A DNA stretch of 64,000 bases from Planctomycetota bacterium (GCA_016719295.1 JADKAF010000001.1:1-64000); one strand, 5' to 3'; positions 53,794-62,125 are shown, counted from the stretch's first letter. A program made the numbers and translations. The notes: a model not told the origin generated them from the sequence alone.

Positions 53794-53821
53794 TTGACCC
53801 GGCTCTCTCGAACGCTATCCT
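53794..53821 (+). promoter_or_regulatory. Promoter of tRNA-Gly
   Basis: TTGACC (53794-53799), 16-bp spacer, TATCCT (53816-53821); the predicted start is about 10 bases before the mature tRNA 5' end at 53838. Confidence 0.6.
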
Positions 53822-53837
53822 TCGCAACCCTCCACGA

Positions 53838-53912
53838 GCGGGCGTAGCTCAGTGGTAGAGCGCCACCTTGCCAAGGTGGATGTCGGGAGTTCAAGTCTCC
53901 TCGCCCGCTCCA
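53838..53912 (+). tRNA. tRNA-Gly (anticodon GCC)
   Basis: Acceptor arms GCGGGCG (53838-53844) and CGCCCGC (53902-53908) pair perfectly, discriminator T53909, CCA encoded at 53910-53912. D arm TAGCTCAGTGGTAGAGC, anticodon stem CCACC/GGTGG with loop TTGCCAA giving GCC, and T arm GGGAGTTCAAGTCTCC are all canonical. Confidence 0.98.
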
Positions 53913-54289
53913 CTTTCCTCCTCCTCTCTATCCTCCGCTCGCCGCAGCTCGCGCTCGGCGCTATCGAGCGGATTCGAGCTCCGGGATCCGAGTTCACGGT
54001 TCCGAGTTTAGGGACGCGAGCTCAGGATTCGAAGCGCTCCAGGGCGGAGCGTTCGCTGCTCGGCGACGTGCCTCGAGCCTTGTGTGGCGGGGCAAGTATC
54101 CGCGTCGTTGGTTCTCGGTGCTCGGAGCTTCGTAGCGCCAGAGATGCCCGTTCGTAGCGCCAGAGATGCCAGCACGGCTCGGCAGATCCCGAAGCCGCTG
54201 CCGTCGTCGCGCCTCGCTCCAAGCGGCCGCTCCGCCGGAGCTTTCCTCGCGAACTCCTGCCCCGCTCCAGCAGTCCGCCCGCCCACCAG
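53913..54289. other. Gene-free region with an 18-bp direct repeat
   Basis: About 377 bases between tRNA-Gly and the end of ruvA. CGTAGCGCCAGAGATGCC occurs at 54131-54148 and again at 54153-54170 (22-base period). Several GGATCCGAG/GATTCGAG-like words recur before it. No gene, tRNA or clear terminator is seen. Confidence 0.6.
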
Positions 54290-54880
54290 TCAACGCTGCA
54301 TGGCGAGCCGCAGCAGCGTCTCCAGATCCGCGTCCGGATGCGCTGCCATCAGCTCGGCGACGACTTCTTCGCCGTCCTTGCGCGGGAAGCCGAGGCCGAG
54401 CAGCACGTGCAGCAGATCGTCGGCGAGCTTCGTCCCGGGGGCGAGCTTCGAACCCACGCCGGCCTCGTGCGCGATCTTCTCGAAGCTCTCGCGGAGCTCG
54501 AGCACCAAGCGATCGGCGGTCTTCTTGCCGACGCCCTTCGCGCGCGTGAGCTGCGCGCTCTCGCCGCGCACGACGGCGCTCACGATCTCCTCGGCGCGGA
54601 AGGTCGCGAGCAGGCCCATCGCCGCGGTGGGGCCGACCTTGGAGATGCCGATCAGCAGCCGGAAGACGCGGCGCTCGAAGGTCTCGGCGAAGCCGTAGAG
54701 GCGCGGCACCTCGCCTTCCACGTGATGGGGGTGCACCCAGAGCTTCGCTCGCTCACCGACCTTCGGCAGCGCGCGCGCGATGCGCTCGCAGCAGTGCACG
54801 AAATAGCCGACGCCGCCCACGTCGATCACGACGTGCGACGGCGTCTTCTCGGCGATCTGACCTTGCAGATACTCGAGCAC
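54290..54880 (-). CDS. ruvA: Holliday junction branch migration protein RuvA
   Basis: 196 residues, normal length. OB-fold domain I (MLEYLQGQIAEKTPSHVVID, GGVGYFVHC), tandem helix-hairpin-helix domain II (FRLLIGISKVGPTAAMGLLA, LTRAKGVGKKTADRLVLELR), an acidic/polar linker and the RuvB-binding domain III (ADDLLHVLLGLGFPRKDGEE). It binds four-way junctions and loads RuvB. It lies 9 bases downstream of the TPR/alpha-CTD gene and is probably cotranscribed with it. ruvB and ruvC are not in the window. Confidence 0.96.
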   Translation of the reverse strand: MLEYLQGQIAEKTPSHVVIDVGGVGYFVHCCERIARALPKVGERAKLWVHPHHVEGEVPRLYGFAETFERRVFRLLIGISKVGPTAAMGLLATFRAEEIVSAVVRGESAQLTRAKGVGKKTADRLVLELRESFEKIAHEAGVGSKLAPGTKLADDLLHVLLGLGFPRKDGEEVVAELMAAHPDADLETLLRLAMQR

Positions 54881-54889
54881 GGCCCCGGC

Positions 54890-56233
54890 TCAGCGCTTCG
54901 CGAGCGAGAGGCCGAGGTTCTCGAGCTTGTGCTTGATCTCGTTCAGCGAGGTGTGGCCGAAGTTGGGCTGCGCGAGCAGCTCGGCTTCGGACTTCCGCGC
55001 GAGATCGCCCACGATCTTGCAGCCCAGGCGATCCACCGTGCGGCGGCTGCGCACCGAGAGCTGGAGATCGTTGATGGGCATGTTGAGCGCGTCGACGTTG
55101 GTCGGCGCGACCTCCGTGCGGAGCTTCGACGCGTCGATGGTGCCATCGTCGCGCTCCATGCCGAGGCGGAGTCCGTTGGCGCGCAGGATGTCCTTGATCT
55201 CGTTCAGCGAGGTCTCGCCGAAGTTCTTGTACGAGAGCAGCTCGACCTCGGTCTTCTTGACCAGATCGCCGAGCGTCCCGATCTCCATGCGGGCGAGGCA
55301 GTTCCTCGCGCGCACCGAGAGCTCGAAGTCGGTGATCGGAATGCGCAGGATCTGCTGCAGCTTGTCTTCCTTGCGCTCGAGATCCTCGTCGTAGAACTGC
55401 GCCCGCGCCGCGCGGGTGTCCGAGAGGTGCAGGCGCGCGTGCGGATTCGCCGGATCGTTGTTCAGGATCGCGTCGAAGCACGCCATCGCGCGCTCGAGCT
55501 TGCCCTGGTCCTCGTAGAGGAGTCCCAGGCTGGTCAGCGTCTGCGCGCTGACCGGCGGCAGATCGACCAGGCGCTCGTAGGCGTGGATCGCCTCGTCATC
55601 GTGGCCGTGGAGGTCGAGCAGGAAGGCCTTGCGCTCGAGCGCGAGGCGGTGGTGCGGATTGCGCTGCAGCGCGATCTCGTAGTTGTCGAACGCGGCTTGC
55701 GGATCGCCTTCCATCTCGGCCAGGCGGCCGCGGAAGAACGCGCCTTCGTCGGACTCGTCGAACGCCTTGCCGGCGGACTTCAGCGCTTGATGCAGCGCCT
55801 TCGTCGAGCCTTCGACCCTGGTGTCGAACTCGGCAGCGGCGCAGCGCACGACGCCCGCGGCGTGGCGCAGCTCGTCGGCGTAGGTGTTCTGCAGCTTGGC
55901 GAAGGTCTGCTGCGCGCGCGAGCTCTCGCCCTTCGCCAACAGGCATTCCGCCCAGCAGTACTCCGCGGCCTCGGAGCGATTGCGCGCCTTGCCGAGCGCT
56001 TCCTCGGCCTGCGCGAGATCGCGGAGCAGCCAATGCGCGAGGCCGAGCTGCTCGCCCTTCAGCTCCGGCAGCGCGCGCCGCAGCGCGCGCACCGTGCTCG
56101 GGGTGGCGTAGACGAGGGTCTGGGCTTGGACCAATGCGCGCAGGCGCAGATCTCCATTGCCCAACATCGCGACGTCGAAGCTCGCGGTCGATTCTTCGGG
56201 GCCAGGCATGGAAGCCAGCTCGGTGGCGGTCAT
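54890..56233 (-). CDS. TPR protein with two RNA polymerase alpha C-terminal domain modules
   Basis: 447 residues. Residues about 60-280 are TPR repeats (ALQRNPHHRLALERKAFLLD, LGLLYEDQGKLERAMACFDA). Residues 297-360 form an alpha-CTD: ELSVRARNCLARMEIGTLGD and YKNFGETSLNEIKDILRANG, with R308 and N311 at the positions of E. coli R265 and N268, which contact UP-element DNA. Residues 385-446 form a second (QLSVRSRRTVDRLG, NFGHTSLNEIKHKLENLGLS), where the Asn is replaced. Such fusions are a planctomycete trait; a role as DNA- or RNA-polymerase-associated adaptor is inferred. A TTGACA-N17-TACCCT promoter precedes it, with a leader of about 150 bases. ATG 56233 is chosen since earlier codons are compositionally odd. 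Confidence 0.88.
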   Translation of the reverse strand: MTATELASMPGPEESTASFDVAMLGNGDLRLRALVQAQTLVYATPSTVRALRRALPELKGEQLGLAHWLLRDLAQAEEALGKARNRSEAAEYCWAECLLAKGESSRAQQTFAKLQNTYADELRHAAGVVRCAAAEFDTRVEGSTKALHQALKSAGKAFDESDEGAFFRGRLAEMEGDPQAAFDNYEIALQRNPHHRLALERKAFLLDLHGHDDEAIHAYERLVDLPPVSAQTLTSLGLLYEDQGKLERAMACFDAILNNDPANPHARLHLSDTRAARAQFYDEDLERKEDKLQQILRIPITDFELSVRARNCLARMEIGTLGDLVKKTEVELLSYKNFGETSLNEIKDILRANGLRLGMERDDGTIDASKLRTEVAPTNVDALNMPINDLQLSVRSRRTVDRLGCKIVGDLARKSEAELLAQPNFGHTSLNEIKHKLENLGLSLAKR

Positions 56234-56393
56234 ACGCTCGTCTTGGGCTGGTTGTGGTACGGCCGTAGCGCGAGGATCGCGCCTCGGGCGGTAAGGGCGT
56301 GAGGAGAGGGCGGGAAGGGAACTTGATCGGCGGACGCCGCCGCGTGCGGCGGAGCCCTCCGACGGAAGGATCCGGCCGAGCCGAAAGCGCGCC

Positions 56394-56422
56394 AGGGTAC
56401 GCGGTGGTGGGGGCGCTGTCAA
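56394..56422 (-). promoter_or_regulatory. Promoter of the TPR/alpha-CTD gene and ruvA
   Basis: Minus strand: perfect TTGACA (56422-56417), 17-bp spacer, TACCCT (56399-56394). Predicted transcript start near 56387, about 150 bases before the ATG. Confidence 0.6.
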
Positions 56423-56476
56423 AGCGCCCGGGCGGCGCGAGAGCGGCTCCGGCTCCAAACCACAAGATATCGGTGC

Positions 56477-56505
56477 GTGACGAGGGGCCCTCTACGAGCT
56501 ATGGT
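56477..56505 (+). promoter_or_regulatory. Promoter of murA
   Basis: GTGACG (56477-56482), 17-bp spacer, TATGGT (56500-56505), predicted start near 56512 and a leader of about 115 bases. Lies back to back with the divergent promoter at 56394-56422; these two fill the 394-base gap between the genes, in which no other feature is seen. Confidence 0.5.
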
Positions 56506-56627
56506 GCCCCCGCACGCTTCGGGCCCGCCGGCTGGAACGCGTGCTGCGGTGGGCGGATCACGCGCGGGCAGCGATCCCGCGCGGCGTGCGTGCGCCCGCC
56601 GTCCGTCTCCGGTGGTGGGAGCAGAAG

Positions 56628-57908
56628 GTGGACCGATTCGTCATCGAAGGGGGGCGCAGGCTCTCCGGAACGGTCGACGTGCGCGGCTCGAAGAACGCCG
56701 TGCTGCCGATCATGGCGGCTGCGCTGCTGACGCGCGAGCCACTCGTCATCGAGGGCGTGCCCGACCTGCGGGACGTGCGCTTCTACGCGAAGCTCCTGCA
56801 GGTGCTGGGCTGCGAAGTGTCGAGCGAAGGCTCGACGATGCGCTTCCAAACCTGCAACGAAGAGGAGCACACCGCGCCCTACGACCTCGTGTCGAAGATG
56901 CGCGGCACCGTGACGACCCTCGGGCCGCTGCTCGCGCGGCGCGGCCGCGCGCGCGTCTCGCTCCCCGGCGGATGCGTCCTCGGCGTGCGTCCGATCGACC
57001 TGCACTTGAAGGGCCTGCGCGCCCTCGGGGCGAAGATCAAGGTCGAGCACGGCTACATCGACGCCGTGGCGCCTCCGGGCGGCCTCGTCGGCGCGGAGAT
57101 CTTCCTCGGCTCGTCCTTCGGTCCCACGGTGCTCGGCACGGCCAACGTGCTGATGGCCGCCGTGCTCGCGCGCGGCAAGACCGTGATCGAGTGCGCGGCC
57201 TGCGAGCCCGAGGTCGTCGATCTCGCGCGCTGCCTGGTCGAGATGGGCGCGCAGATCGAGGGCATCGGCTCGCATCGCCTCGTGATCCACGGCGTACCCG
57301 AGCTCACCGGTGCGCATCACCGCGTGATCCCGGACCGCATCGAGGCCGCGACCTTCATCGTCGCGGGCCTGATGACGCGCAGCGAGATCACGGTGCGGAA
57401 CATGCGCTCCGACCATCTCACCGCGTTCTTCGACAAGCTCCTCGAGGCCGGCGCGGAGATGGACATCGCGCCGACGCGCGTCATCACGAAGCCCACCGAG
57501 CGCTTGAACTCGGTGGAGTTCACGACGCTGGCCTATCCGGGCTTCCCGACGGACCTGCAGGCTCAGATGATGGCTTTGCTCACGCTCTCCAAGGGCGTCA
57601 GCGTTATCACCGAGCGCATCTTCCCCGATCGCTTCATGCACGCCTCGGAGCTGATGCGCCTCGGCGCCAACATCCGCCGCGAGGGGCCGATGGCGATCGT
57701 CGAGGGCTCGGAGCGCCTGTCCGGCGCGCCGGTCATGGCCTCGGACCTGCGCGCCTCGGCGGCGCTGGTCCTCGCCGGCATGGTGGCGGAGGGGGAGACG
57801 GAAGTGCAGCGCGTCTACCACATCGACCGCGGCTACGAGCGCATCGAGGAGCGCCTGAACGCGCTGGGTGCCTCGATCCGGCGCGTGAACCCCGGGCCGC
57901 ACGAGTAA
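56628..57908 (+). CDS. murA: UDP-N-acetylglucosamine 1-carboxyvinyltransferase
   Basis: 426 residues from GTG 56628, supported by GGGAG 8 bases upstream and by alignment of the start (VDRFVIEGGRRLSGTVDVRG) with the family. It transfers enolpyruvate from PEP to UDP-GlcNAc, the first committed step of peptidoglycan synthesis. K22/N23 (SKNAVLPIMAA) and the catalytic loop cysteine C116 (GGCVLGVRPIDLH) are present, so the enzyme is predicted to be of the fosfomycin-sensitive Cys type. R/DR motifs (ASDLRASAALVLAGM) and the terminal RGYERIEERL are intact. Its presence indicates a peptidoglycan-containing cell. Confidence 0.97.
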   Translation: MDRFVIEGGRRLSGTVDVRGSKNAVLPIMAAALLTREPLVIEGVPDLRDVRFYAKLLQVLGCEVSSEGSTMRFQTCNEEEHTAPYDLVSKMRGTVTTLGPLLARRGRARVSLPGGCVLGVRPIDLHLKGLRALGAKIKVEHGYIDAVAPPGGLVGAEIFLGSSFGPTVLGTANVLMAAVLARGKTVIECAACEPEVVDLARCLVEMGAQIEGIGSHRLVIHGVPELTGAHHRVIPDRIEAATFIVAGLMTRSEITVRNMRSDHLTAFFDKLLEAGAEMDIAPTRVITKPTERLNSVEFTTLAYPGFPTDLQAQMMALLTLSKGVSVITERIFPDRFMHASELMRLGANIRREGPMAIVEGSERLSGAPVMASDLRASAALVLAGMVAEGETEVQRVYHIDRGYERIEERLNALGASIRRVNPGPHE

Positions 57909-57957
57909 GCCGCAGGATCAAGCAGCCTCTGGCGCGGCGCGGAGGACGGTTCCACTT

Positions 57958-58001
57958 GCGCGAGGGCGCGCGCTCGCAGTGGCGGGCGCGCGCCCTCGCG
58001 C
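57958..58001 (+). terminator. Perfect 16-bp GC-only hairpin between murA and the ClpB-like gene
   Basis: Arms GCGCGAGGGCGCGCGC (57958-57973) and GCGCGCGCCCTCGCGC (57986-58001) with a 12-base loop. It begins 50 bases after murA and ends 15 bases before the ATG at 58017. No U-tract; could terminate, attenuate or hide the next ribosome site. Confidence 0.5.
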
Positions 58002-58016
58002 GCTAAGTTCTGCGGC

Positions 58017-58363
58017 ATGGAGCCTCTCGACCGCAGCGCCGCGCGCTGGCGCGAGCTCGAGCGCGAGCTGCTGAAGCGCGCGCCGGATCTCGAACTCTGG
58101 GAACGCGCTCTCGGCGCGGGGAAGAGCTGATCTCCGCCGGGCGCGGAGAGGCGCTCGCCCGCGTCGCCGAGCGCTGTGAGAGCCACGGCCGCGGCGAGAT
58201 CGCCGAGCTCTGGCGAGGGCTGCTGGATCGCCACGCCGCCGACTACGAGCGCGCGCTGACGCGCTTCGCGGGCCTCGCCGCGCGCAAGATCGCCTCGCCG
58301 GTTCCGGCGCTGCTCGAGCTCGACTGTCGCGTCGAGCTCGGACAGCCGGAGGCGACGCGCCTC
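58017..58363 (+). other. Probable 5' part of the ClpB-like gene, carrying a frameshift
   Basis: ATG at 58017 opens MEPLDRSAARWRELERELLK and stops at TGA 58128-58130 after 37 codons. From about 58124 a second frame, the one used by the long gene, reads ELISAGRGEALARVAERCES and on without stop, in strongly coding codon use, to the first ATG of that frame at 58364. One missing base in GGGGAAGAG (58118-58126) would join them. Confidence 0.55.
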
Positions 58364-61300
58364 ATGGAGTCGCTCACCAAGGCCGCGCTCGGGGAGCATT
58401 TCCCCGCGTGGTCGGCGGGGACGCTCGCGCGCTTGGCCGACCTCGCCGTTCGCATCGGCGGGCCCGAGCTCGCGCTGAAGCTCGACGCGCGTCGGCGCCG
58501 CTCCCTCGGCGGCGCGCGCGCCGCGGGCCTGCTCGCCGAGGCGCTGCTGCACCGCGGTCGCAGCCGGCTCGCCGCGCGCGAGGCCGCGCGGGCGTTCTTG
58601 GCTTGGCCTCCGCCGCCGGCCGCGTTGCGCGTGGTCGTGCGCTTCTGCCGCGAGCGCGGTTACCAAGCGCAGGCGGCGCTGCTCGACGGCGCCGCGCAGC
58701 GTCTCGATCCTCGCGGCGCACCGCCGAGCGAGCTGCACGCCGCGGAGCTCGCGGCCGAGCGGCGAGCGGCGACGCGGATCGTCGCCAGCGAGGGCTCGAG
58801 CGGCGAGCTGCGCACGGCGCTGCTTCTCGACGAGCTGCCGGGCGTCATCGCTGCGGCGACCTACTTCTTCGAGGACGATCCGCAGCTCCGCATGGAGATG
58901 CTGCACATCTGGCGCTGCGCGCTGCGCCGAGTGCCTGCGCAAGGCGAGCTCGCGCTGCGGGCGAGCGCGTTGCTCGAGGAAGCGGGCGCTCCCCGGCGCG
59001 CGCGCGCGCTGCTGCGCACGACCTACCTCGCCGAAGGACTCGCCAGCGAGGTGCGTGAAGCGCTGCACGAGCGCTTGCAGGCGCTCGGCGCCGCGGCGCC
59101 GCTCGCGGCTTCGGGCGCGGCCGAGGAAGAGGAGGAGGCGGGCGCCGGCGAAACCGCTCCGTTGCTGCCGAGCCCCGCGCCCACCGCCGCGATCCCCGAC
59201 GAGCTCCGCGAGTGCGGGCGCGTGCTGAGCGAGGCGCACATCCCGCTCTTGCGCGTCGACGGCCCGCTCCCCGGCGTCGATCGCGTGCTGCAGTACCTCG
59301 CCGAGCCGGTGCGTCGCTCGGTGCTGCTGATCGGGGAGAGCGGCGTCGGCAAGACCGCGCTCGCGCACGAGGTCGTGCGCCGCATCCGCGCGGGTCGCTG
59401 CCCCGAGAGCTTGCGCGGCTTCAGCGTGGTCGAGCTCACCGTCCAGGACCTGCTCGTCGGCACCGAGTACGTGGGCTCGCTACAGACGAAGATGGGCAAG
59501 ATCCTGCGCGCGGCGCGCGTAGACAAGAAGATCCTCGTCAGCATCCCCGACGTGGCGTTCGTCGTCGGCGCGGGCTCGTACGACAAGAGCGACTACGACT
59601 TGGCTGCGTCGGTCTTCTCCGCGATGTCGCGCGGGGATCTCCTCGTGATCGGCGAGGCGCGCCCCGAGGAGGTGCGCGTCGCGCGCACGCGGCGCTCCGA
59701 CTTCCTGCGCTGGTTCGAGACCTACGACGTGCGCGAGCCCGCGCTCGAGACGACGCGCGCGATCGCGCAGGCAACTGCGCAGCGCCTCGAGCAGGAGACC
59801 GGAGTCGGGCTGCGGCCCGAAGCGCTCGATCGGCTGGTCGATGTGCAGGCGCGCTTCGCTCCGGCGCGGCGATTCCCTGGCAAGGCCGTCGACTTCCTCG
59901 AGCAGATCGTGCGCGAAGCCGCGCTCGATGCCTCGCTGAAGGGGGAGAAGCCCGAGCTAGTCGAGCCCGATCGAGTCGTCGAGGAGTTCGCGAAGCGCAC
60001 CGGCCTGCCGCGCGCGATCTTCGTCGATGCCGAGGCGCTGGACCTCGCGGCGACGGAGCGCTTCTTCGTCGATCGCGTGCTCGGTCAGCCCGAGGCCGTG
60101 CGGGCCGTCGTCGATCAAGTCGCGATGATCAAGGCGGGTCTCGCGCGTCCGGGGCGCCCGCTCGCGAGCTTCTTCTTCGTCGGCCCGACGGGCATCGGCA
60201 AGACCGAGCTCGCGCGTGCGCTCGCGGCGTTCCTCTTCGGCTCGGAGGAGCGCCTCGTGCGCCTCGACATGTCGGAGTTCGCCTCCAGCGATGCGCTCTG
60301 GCGCCTCACGGGGCAGCCCGGCTCGCGGCACGATCCTGGAACGCGCGGCCTGCTCACCGATCCCGTGCGCGAGCAGCCGTTCTGCGTCGTGCTGCTCGAC
60401 GAGATCGAGAAGGCGGCGCCGCAGGTCTTCGATCTGCTGCTGCAAGTGCTCGACGCGGGGCGGCTCACCGATGCGCGCGGGACGACGACGAGCTTCTGCA
60501 ACGCCATCGTGATCATGACCTCGAACCTGGGCTCGGAGCGCGCTCAAGGCGAAGGGCTGGGCTTCGGCACGGCTCCGCGAGGCTCGGCCGAGATCCAGAA
60601 GGCGATGGAGCAGTACTTCCGCCCCGAGTTCCTGAACCGCATCGGGCGCGTCGTGACCTTCCGTCCGCTGCTGCGCGAGGACCTGCGCAAGCTCGCCTAT
60701 CGCGAGATCGGCCGCGTCGTCGAGCGCGAGGGCGTCCTGCGGCGGCGGCTAGCGGTCGAGATCGACGCGGCGCTCGCGGACGACGTGCTCGAGCACGGCT
60801 TCTCTCCGCGCTACGGCGCGCGCCATCTGCAGCGCGCGGTGGAGCAGCGCGTCGCGGTGCCGCTCGCGCGCTTGCTCGTCTTCGAGCGCGGGCTGCGCGA
60901 TGCCATCCTGCGCGTGGGCGTCGGCGCGGAAGGCGCGGTCGTCGAAGTGGCGCGCGTCGCCGCCGAGATCGAAGCGCGACCGGCGCCGAAGCCTCCGCAG
61001 ACGCGCGGCGAGCGCGGTGCGTTCGACAAGGAGCGCGCGCGCGCGGCGCTGGAGAAGGAGCGCGCGCGTCTGGCGCAGCTCGCCGCGGCGCTCCTCGCTC
61101 CTTCCGTCGAGCGCCGTCGCGCGGAGCTCGAGGCGGCGATGTCGACGCCGAATTTCTGGGACCGCCCGCGCGCCGCGGCCGAGGTGCAGCACGAGTACGC
61201 GCGCCTCGTGCGGCGCTCCGATCGGCTGGAGCGCTTGCAGGAGCGCTTGGGCGCTCTCGAGGGCGAGCTCGCTCGCGCCGGCGAGCGGGGCGGCAAGCTC

Positions 61301-62059
61301 CTTTCCGAGCTGCAGGGGGCCGCGGCCGAGGTCGATCGCCTGGAGATCGAGAGCTTGCTCGGTCGCCCCGAGGATGGCGCGGACGCGTTCCTGCTGGTCG
61401 CCTCGGCGGTGCGCCGGCGCGACGCGAGCGACTGGGTCCGGACCCTAGTCGAGATGTACCGGCGCTTCGCGGCGCGCGCGCGCTTCGAGTGCGAGGTGCT
61501 GGGCGAGGTCGCCTCGAGCGGCCTGAGCGGCGCGGGAGTGCTCCTGCACGTCCGAGGCTCCTTCGCGTTCGGACAGCTCCAGGTCGAGCAGGGGCTGCAC
61601 CGGCGCAGCGAAGGCGGCGAGGAAGCCGCTCCCGAGCGCCGCGGCGTCGAGGCCGCGAGGGTCGGGGTCTGGGCCGATTCCGCCGCCGAGGTCCCGCCGA
61701 CCATCGCGCTGCGAGCCGAGCGCTGCCCGGCGTCGAGCGGGCTCGTGATCCCGCGGCTCACGCGCCGCGTGCGGCTCCGCGACGAGGCGAGCTCGAAGCG
61801 AGCGGAGCTGCTCACGGCGCGCTCCGACGCGCGCGACGGCGAGCTCCGCTCCTGGTTCGCGGCGCAGCTCGCGACTCCCGGCAACGACGCCGAGGTCATC
61901 CGCCTCTACCGCGCCGGCAGCGATCCGCGCGTCCGCGATCCGCGGACGGGGGTCGTGCAGGAGGGCTTGCGAGGCGTTCTCGGGGGCTCGCTGGGGGAGT
62001 TCGTGCTCGCGCGGCTCCGCGAGCTTCGGGGGCTCGCGGCGACCGAGAGCGGGAGCTGA
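58364..62059 (+). CDS. ClpB-like double AAA+ ATPase fused to a degenerate class-I release factor (RF2-like)
   Basis: 1231 residues from the first in-frame ATG; the true start is probably upstream. Helical N-domain to about 290. D1: Walker A GESGVGKT (324-331), pore-loop tyrosine Y369 (TEYVGSL), but the Walker B place reads ILVSIPDVAFVVGAG (390-404) without Asp-Glu. D2: Walker A GPTGIGKT (607-614), Walker B LLDEIEK (D679/E680), LLQVLDAGRLTDARG; the usual GYVG pore loop is replaced by GQPGSRHDPGT. From 926 the sequence turns RF2-like: MSTPNFWDRPRAAAEV, DASDWVRTLVEMYRRFAARA (D1023, W1024) and DPRTGVVQEGLRGVLGGSL near the end. SPF and GGQ are absent. A ribosome-linked remodelling role is inferred. 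Confidence 0.85.
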   Translation: MESLTKAALGEHFPAWSAGTLARLADLAVRIGGPELALKLDARRRRSLGGARAAGLLAEALLHRGRSRLAAREAARAFLAWPPPPAALRVVVRFCRERGYQAQAALLDGAAQRLDPRGAPPSELHAAELAAERRAATRIVASEGSSGELRTALLLDELPGVIAAATYFFEDDPQLRMEMLHIWRCALRRVPAQGELALRASALLEEAGAPRRARALLRTTYLAEGLASEVREALHERLQALGAAAPLAASGAAEEEEEAGAGETAPLLPSPAPTAAIPDELRECGRVLSEAHIPLLRVDGPLPGVDRVLQYLAEPVRRSVLLIGESGVGKTALAHEVVRRIRAGRCPESLRGFSVVELTVQDLLVGTEYVGSLQTKMGKILRAARVDKKILVSIPDVAFVVGAGSYDKSDYDLAASVFSAMSRGDLLVIGEARPEEVRVARTRRSDFLRWFETYDVREPALETTRAIAQATAQRLEQETGVGLRPEALDRLVDVQARFAPARRFPGKAVDFLEQIVREAALDASLKGEKPELVEPDRVVEEFAKRTGLPRAIFVDAEALDLAATERFFVDRVLGQPEAVRAVVDQVAMIKAGLARPGRPLASFFFVGPTGIGKTELARALAAFLFGSEERLVRLDMSEFASSDALWRLTGQPGSRHDPGTRGLLTDPVREQPFCVVLLDEIEKAAPQVFDLLLQVLDAGRLTDARGTTTSFCNAIVIMTSNLGSERAQGEGLGFGTAPRGSAEIQKAMEQYFRPEFLNRIGRVVTFRPLLREDLRKLAYREIGRVVEREGVLRRRLAVEIDAALADDVLEHGFSPRYGARHLQRAVEQRVAVPLARLLVFERGLRDAILRVGVGAEGAVVEVARVAAEIEARPAPKPPQTRGERGAFDKERARAALEKERARLAQLAAALLAPSVERRRAELEAAMSTPNFWDRPRAAAEVQHEYARLVRRSDRLERLQERLGALEGELARAGERGGKLLSELQGAAAEVDRLEIESLLGRPEDGADAFLLVASAVRRRDASDWVRTLVEMYRRFAARARFECEVLGEVASSGLSGAGVLLHVRGSFAFGQLQVEQGLHRRSEGGEEAAPERRGVEAARVGVWADSAAEVPPTIALRAERCPASSGLVIPRLTRRVRLRDEASSKRAELLTARSDARDGELRSWFAAQLATPGNDAEVIRLYRAGSDPRVRDPRTGVVQEGLRGVLGGSLGEFVLARLRELRGLAATESGS

Positions 62060-62096
62060 GAGGAGCCTTCCTCCCGAGGGCGGCCCGGCGCCGGCG

Positions 62097-62125
62097 TTGA
62101 CGCTGCGCACCTCGCGTGCTACCCC
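62097..62125 (+). promoter_or_regulatory. Candidate promoter of ffh
   Basis: TTGACG (62097-62102), 17-bp spacer, TACCCC (62120-62125), predicted start near 62132. Gives a leader of about 150 bases containing a degenerate 36-base periodic repeat. Confidence 0.45.

Noticed and set aside
58017..58130. A separate 37-codon leader peptide gene before the ClpB-like gene.
   Set aside because: Its sequence joins smoothly in style to the next frame, which is coding-like right up to the junction but lacks a start; a frameshifted N-terminus fits better, though a leader peptide cannot be excluded.
58113..58130. Programmed -1 frameshifting site.
   Set aside because: The sequence allows P-site re-pairing (GGG to GGG) but not A-site re-pairing (AAG to GAA), and no stem follows at the right distance.
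58364..62059. Ordinary ClpB disaggregase.
   Set aside because: Loss of D1 Walker B, loss of the D2 aromatic pore loop, no ClpB middle-domain coiled coil between D1 and D2, and the RF2-like tail all argue against it.
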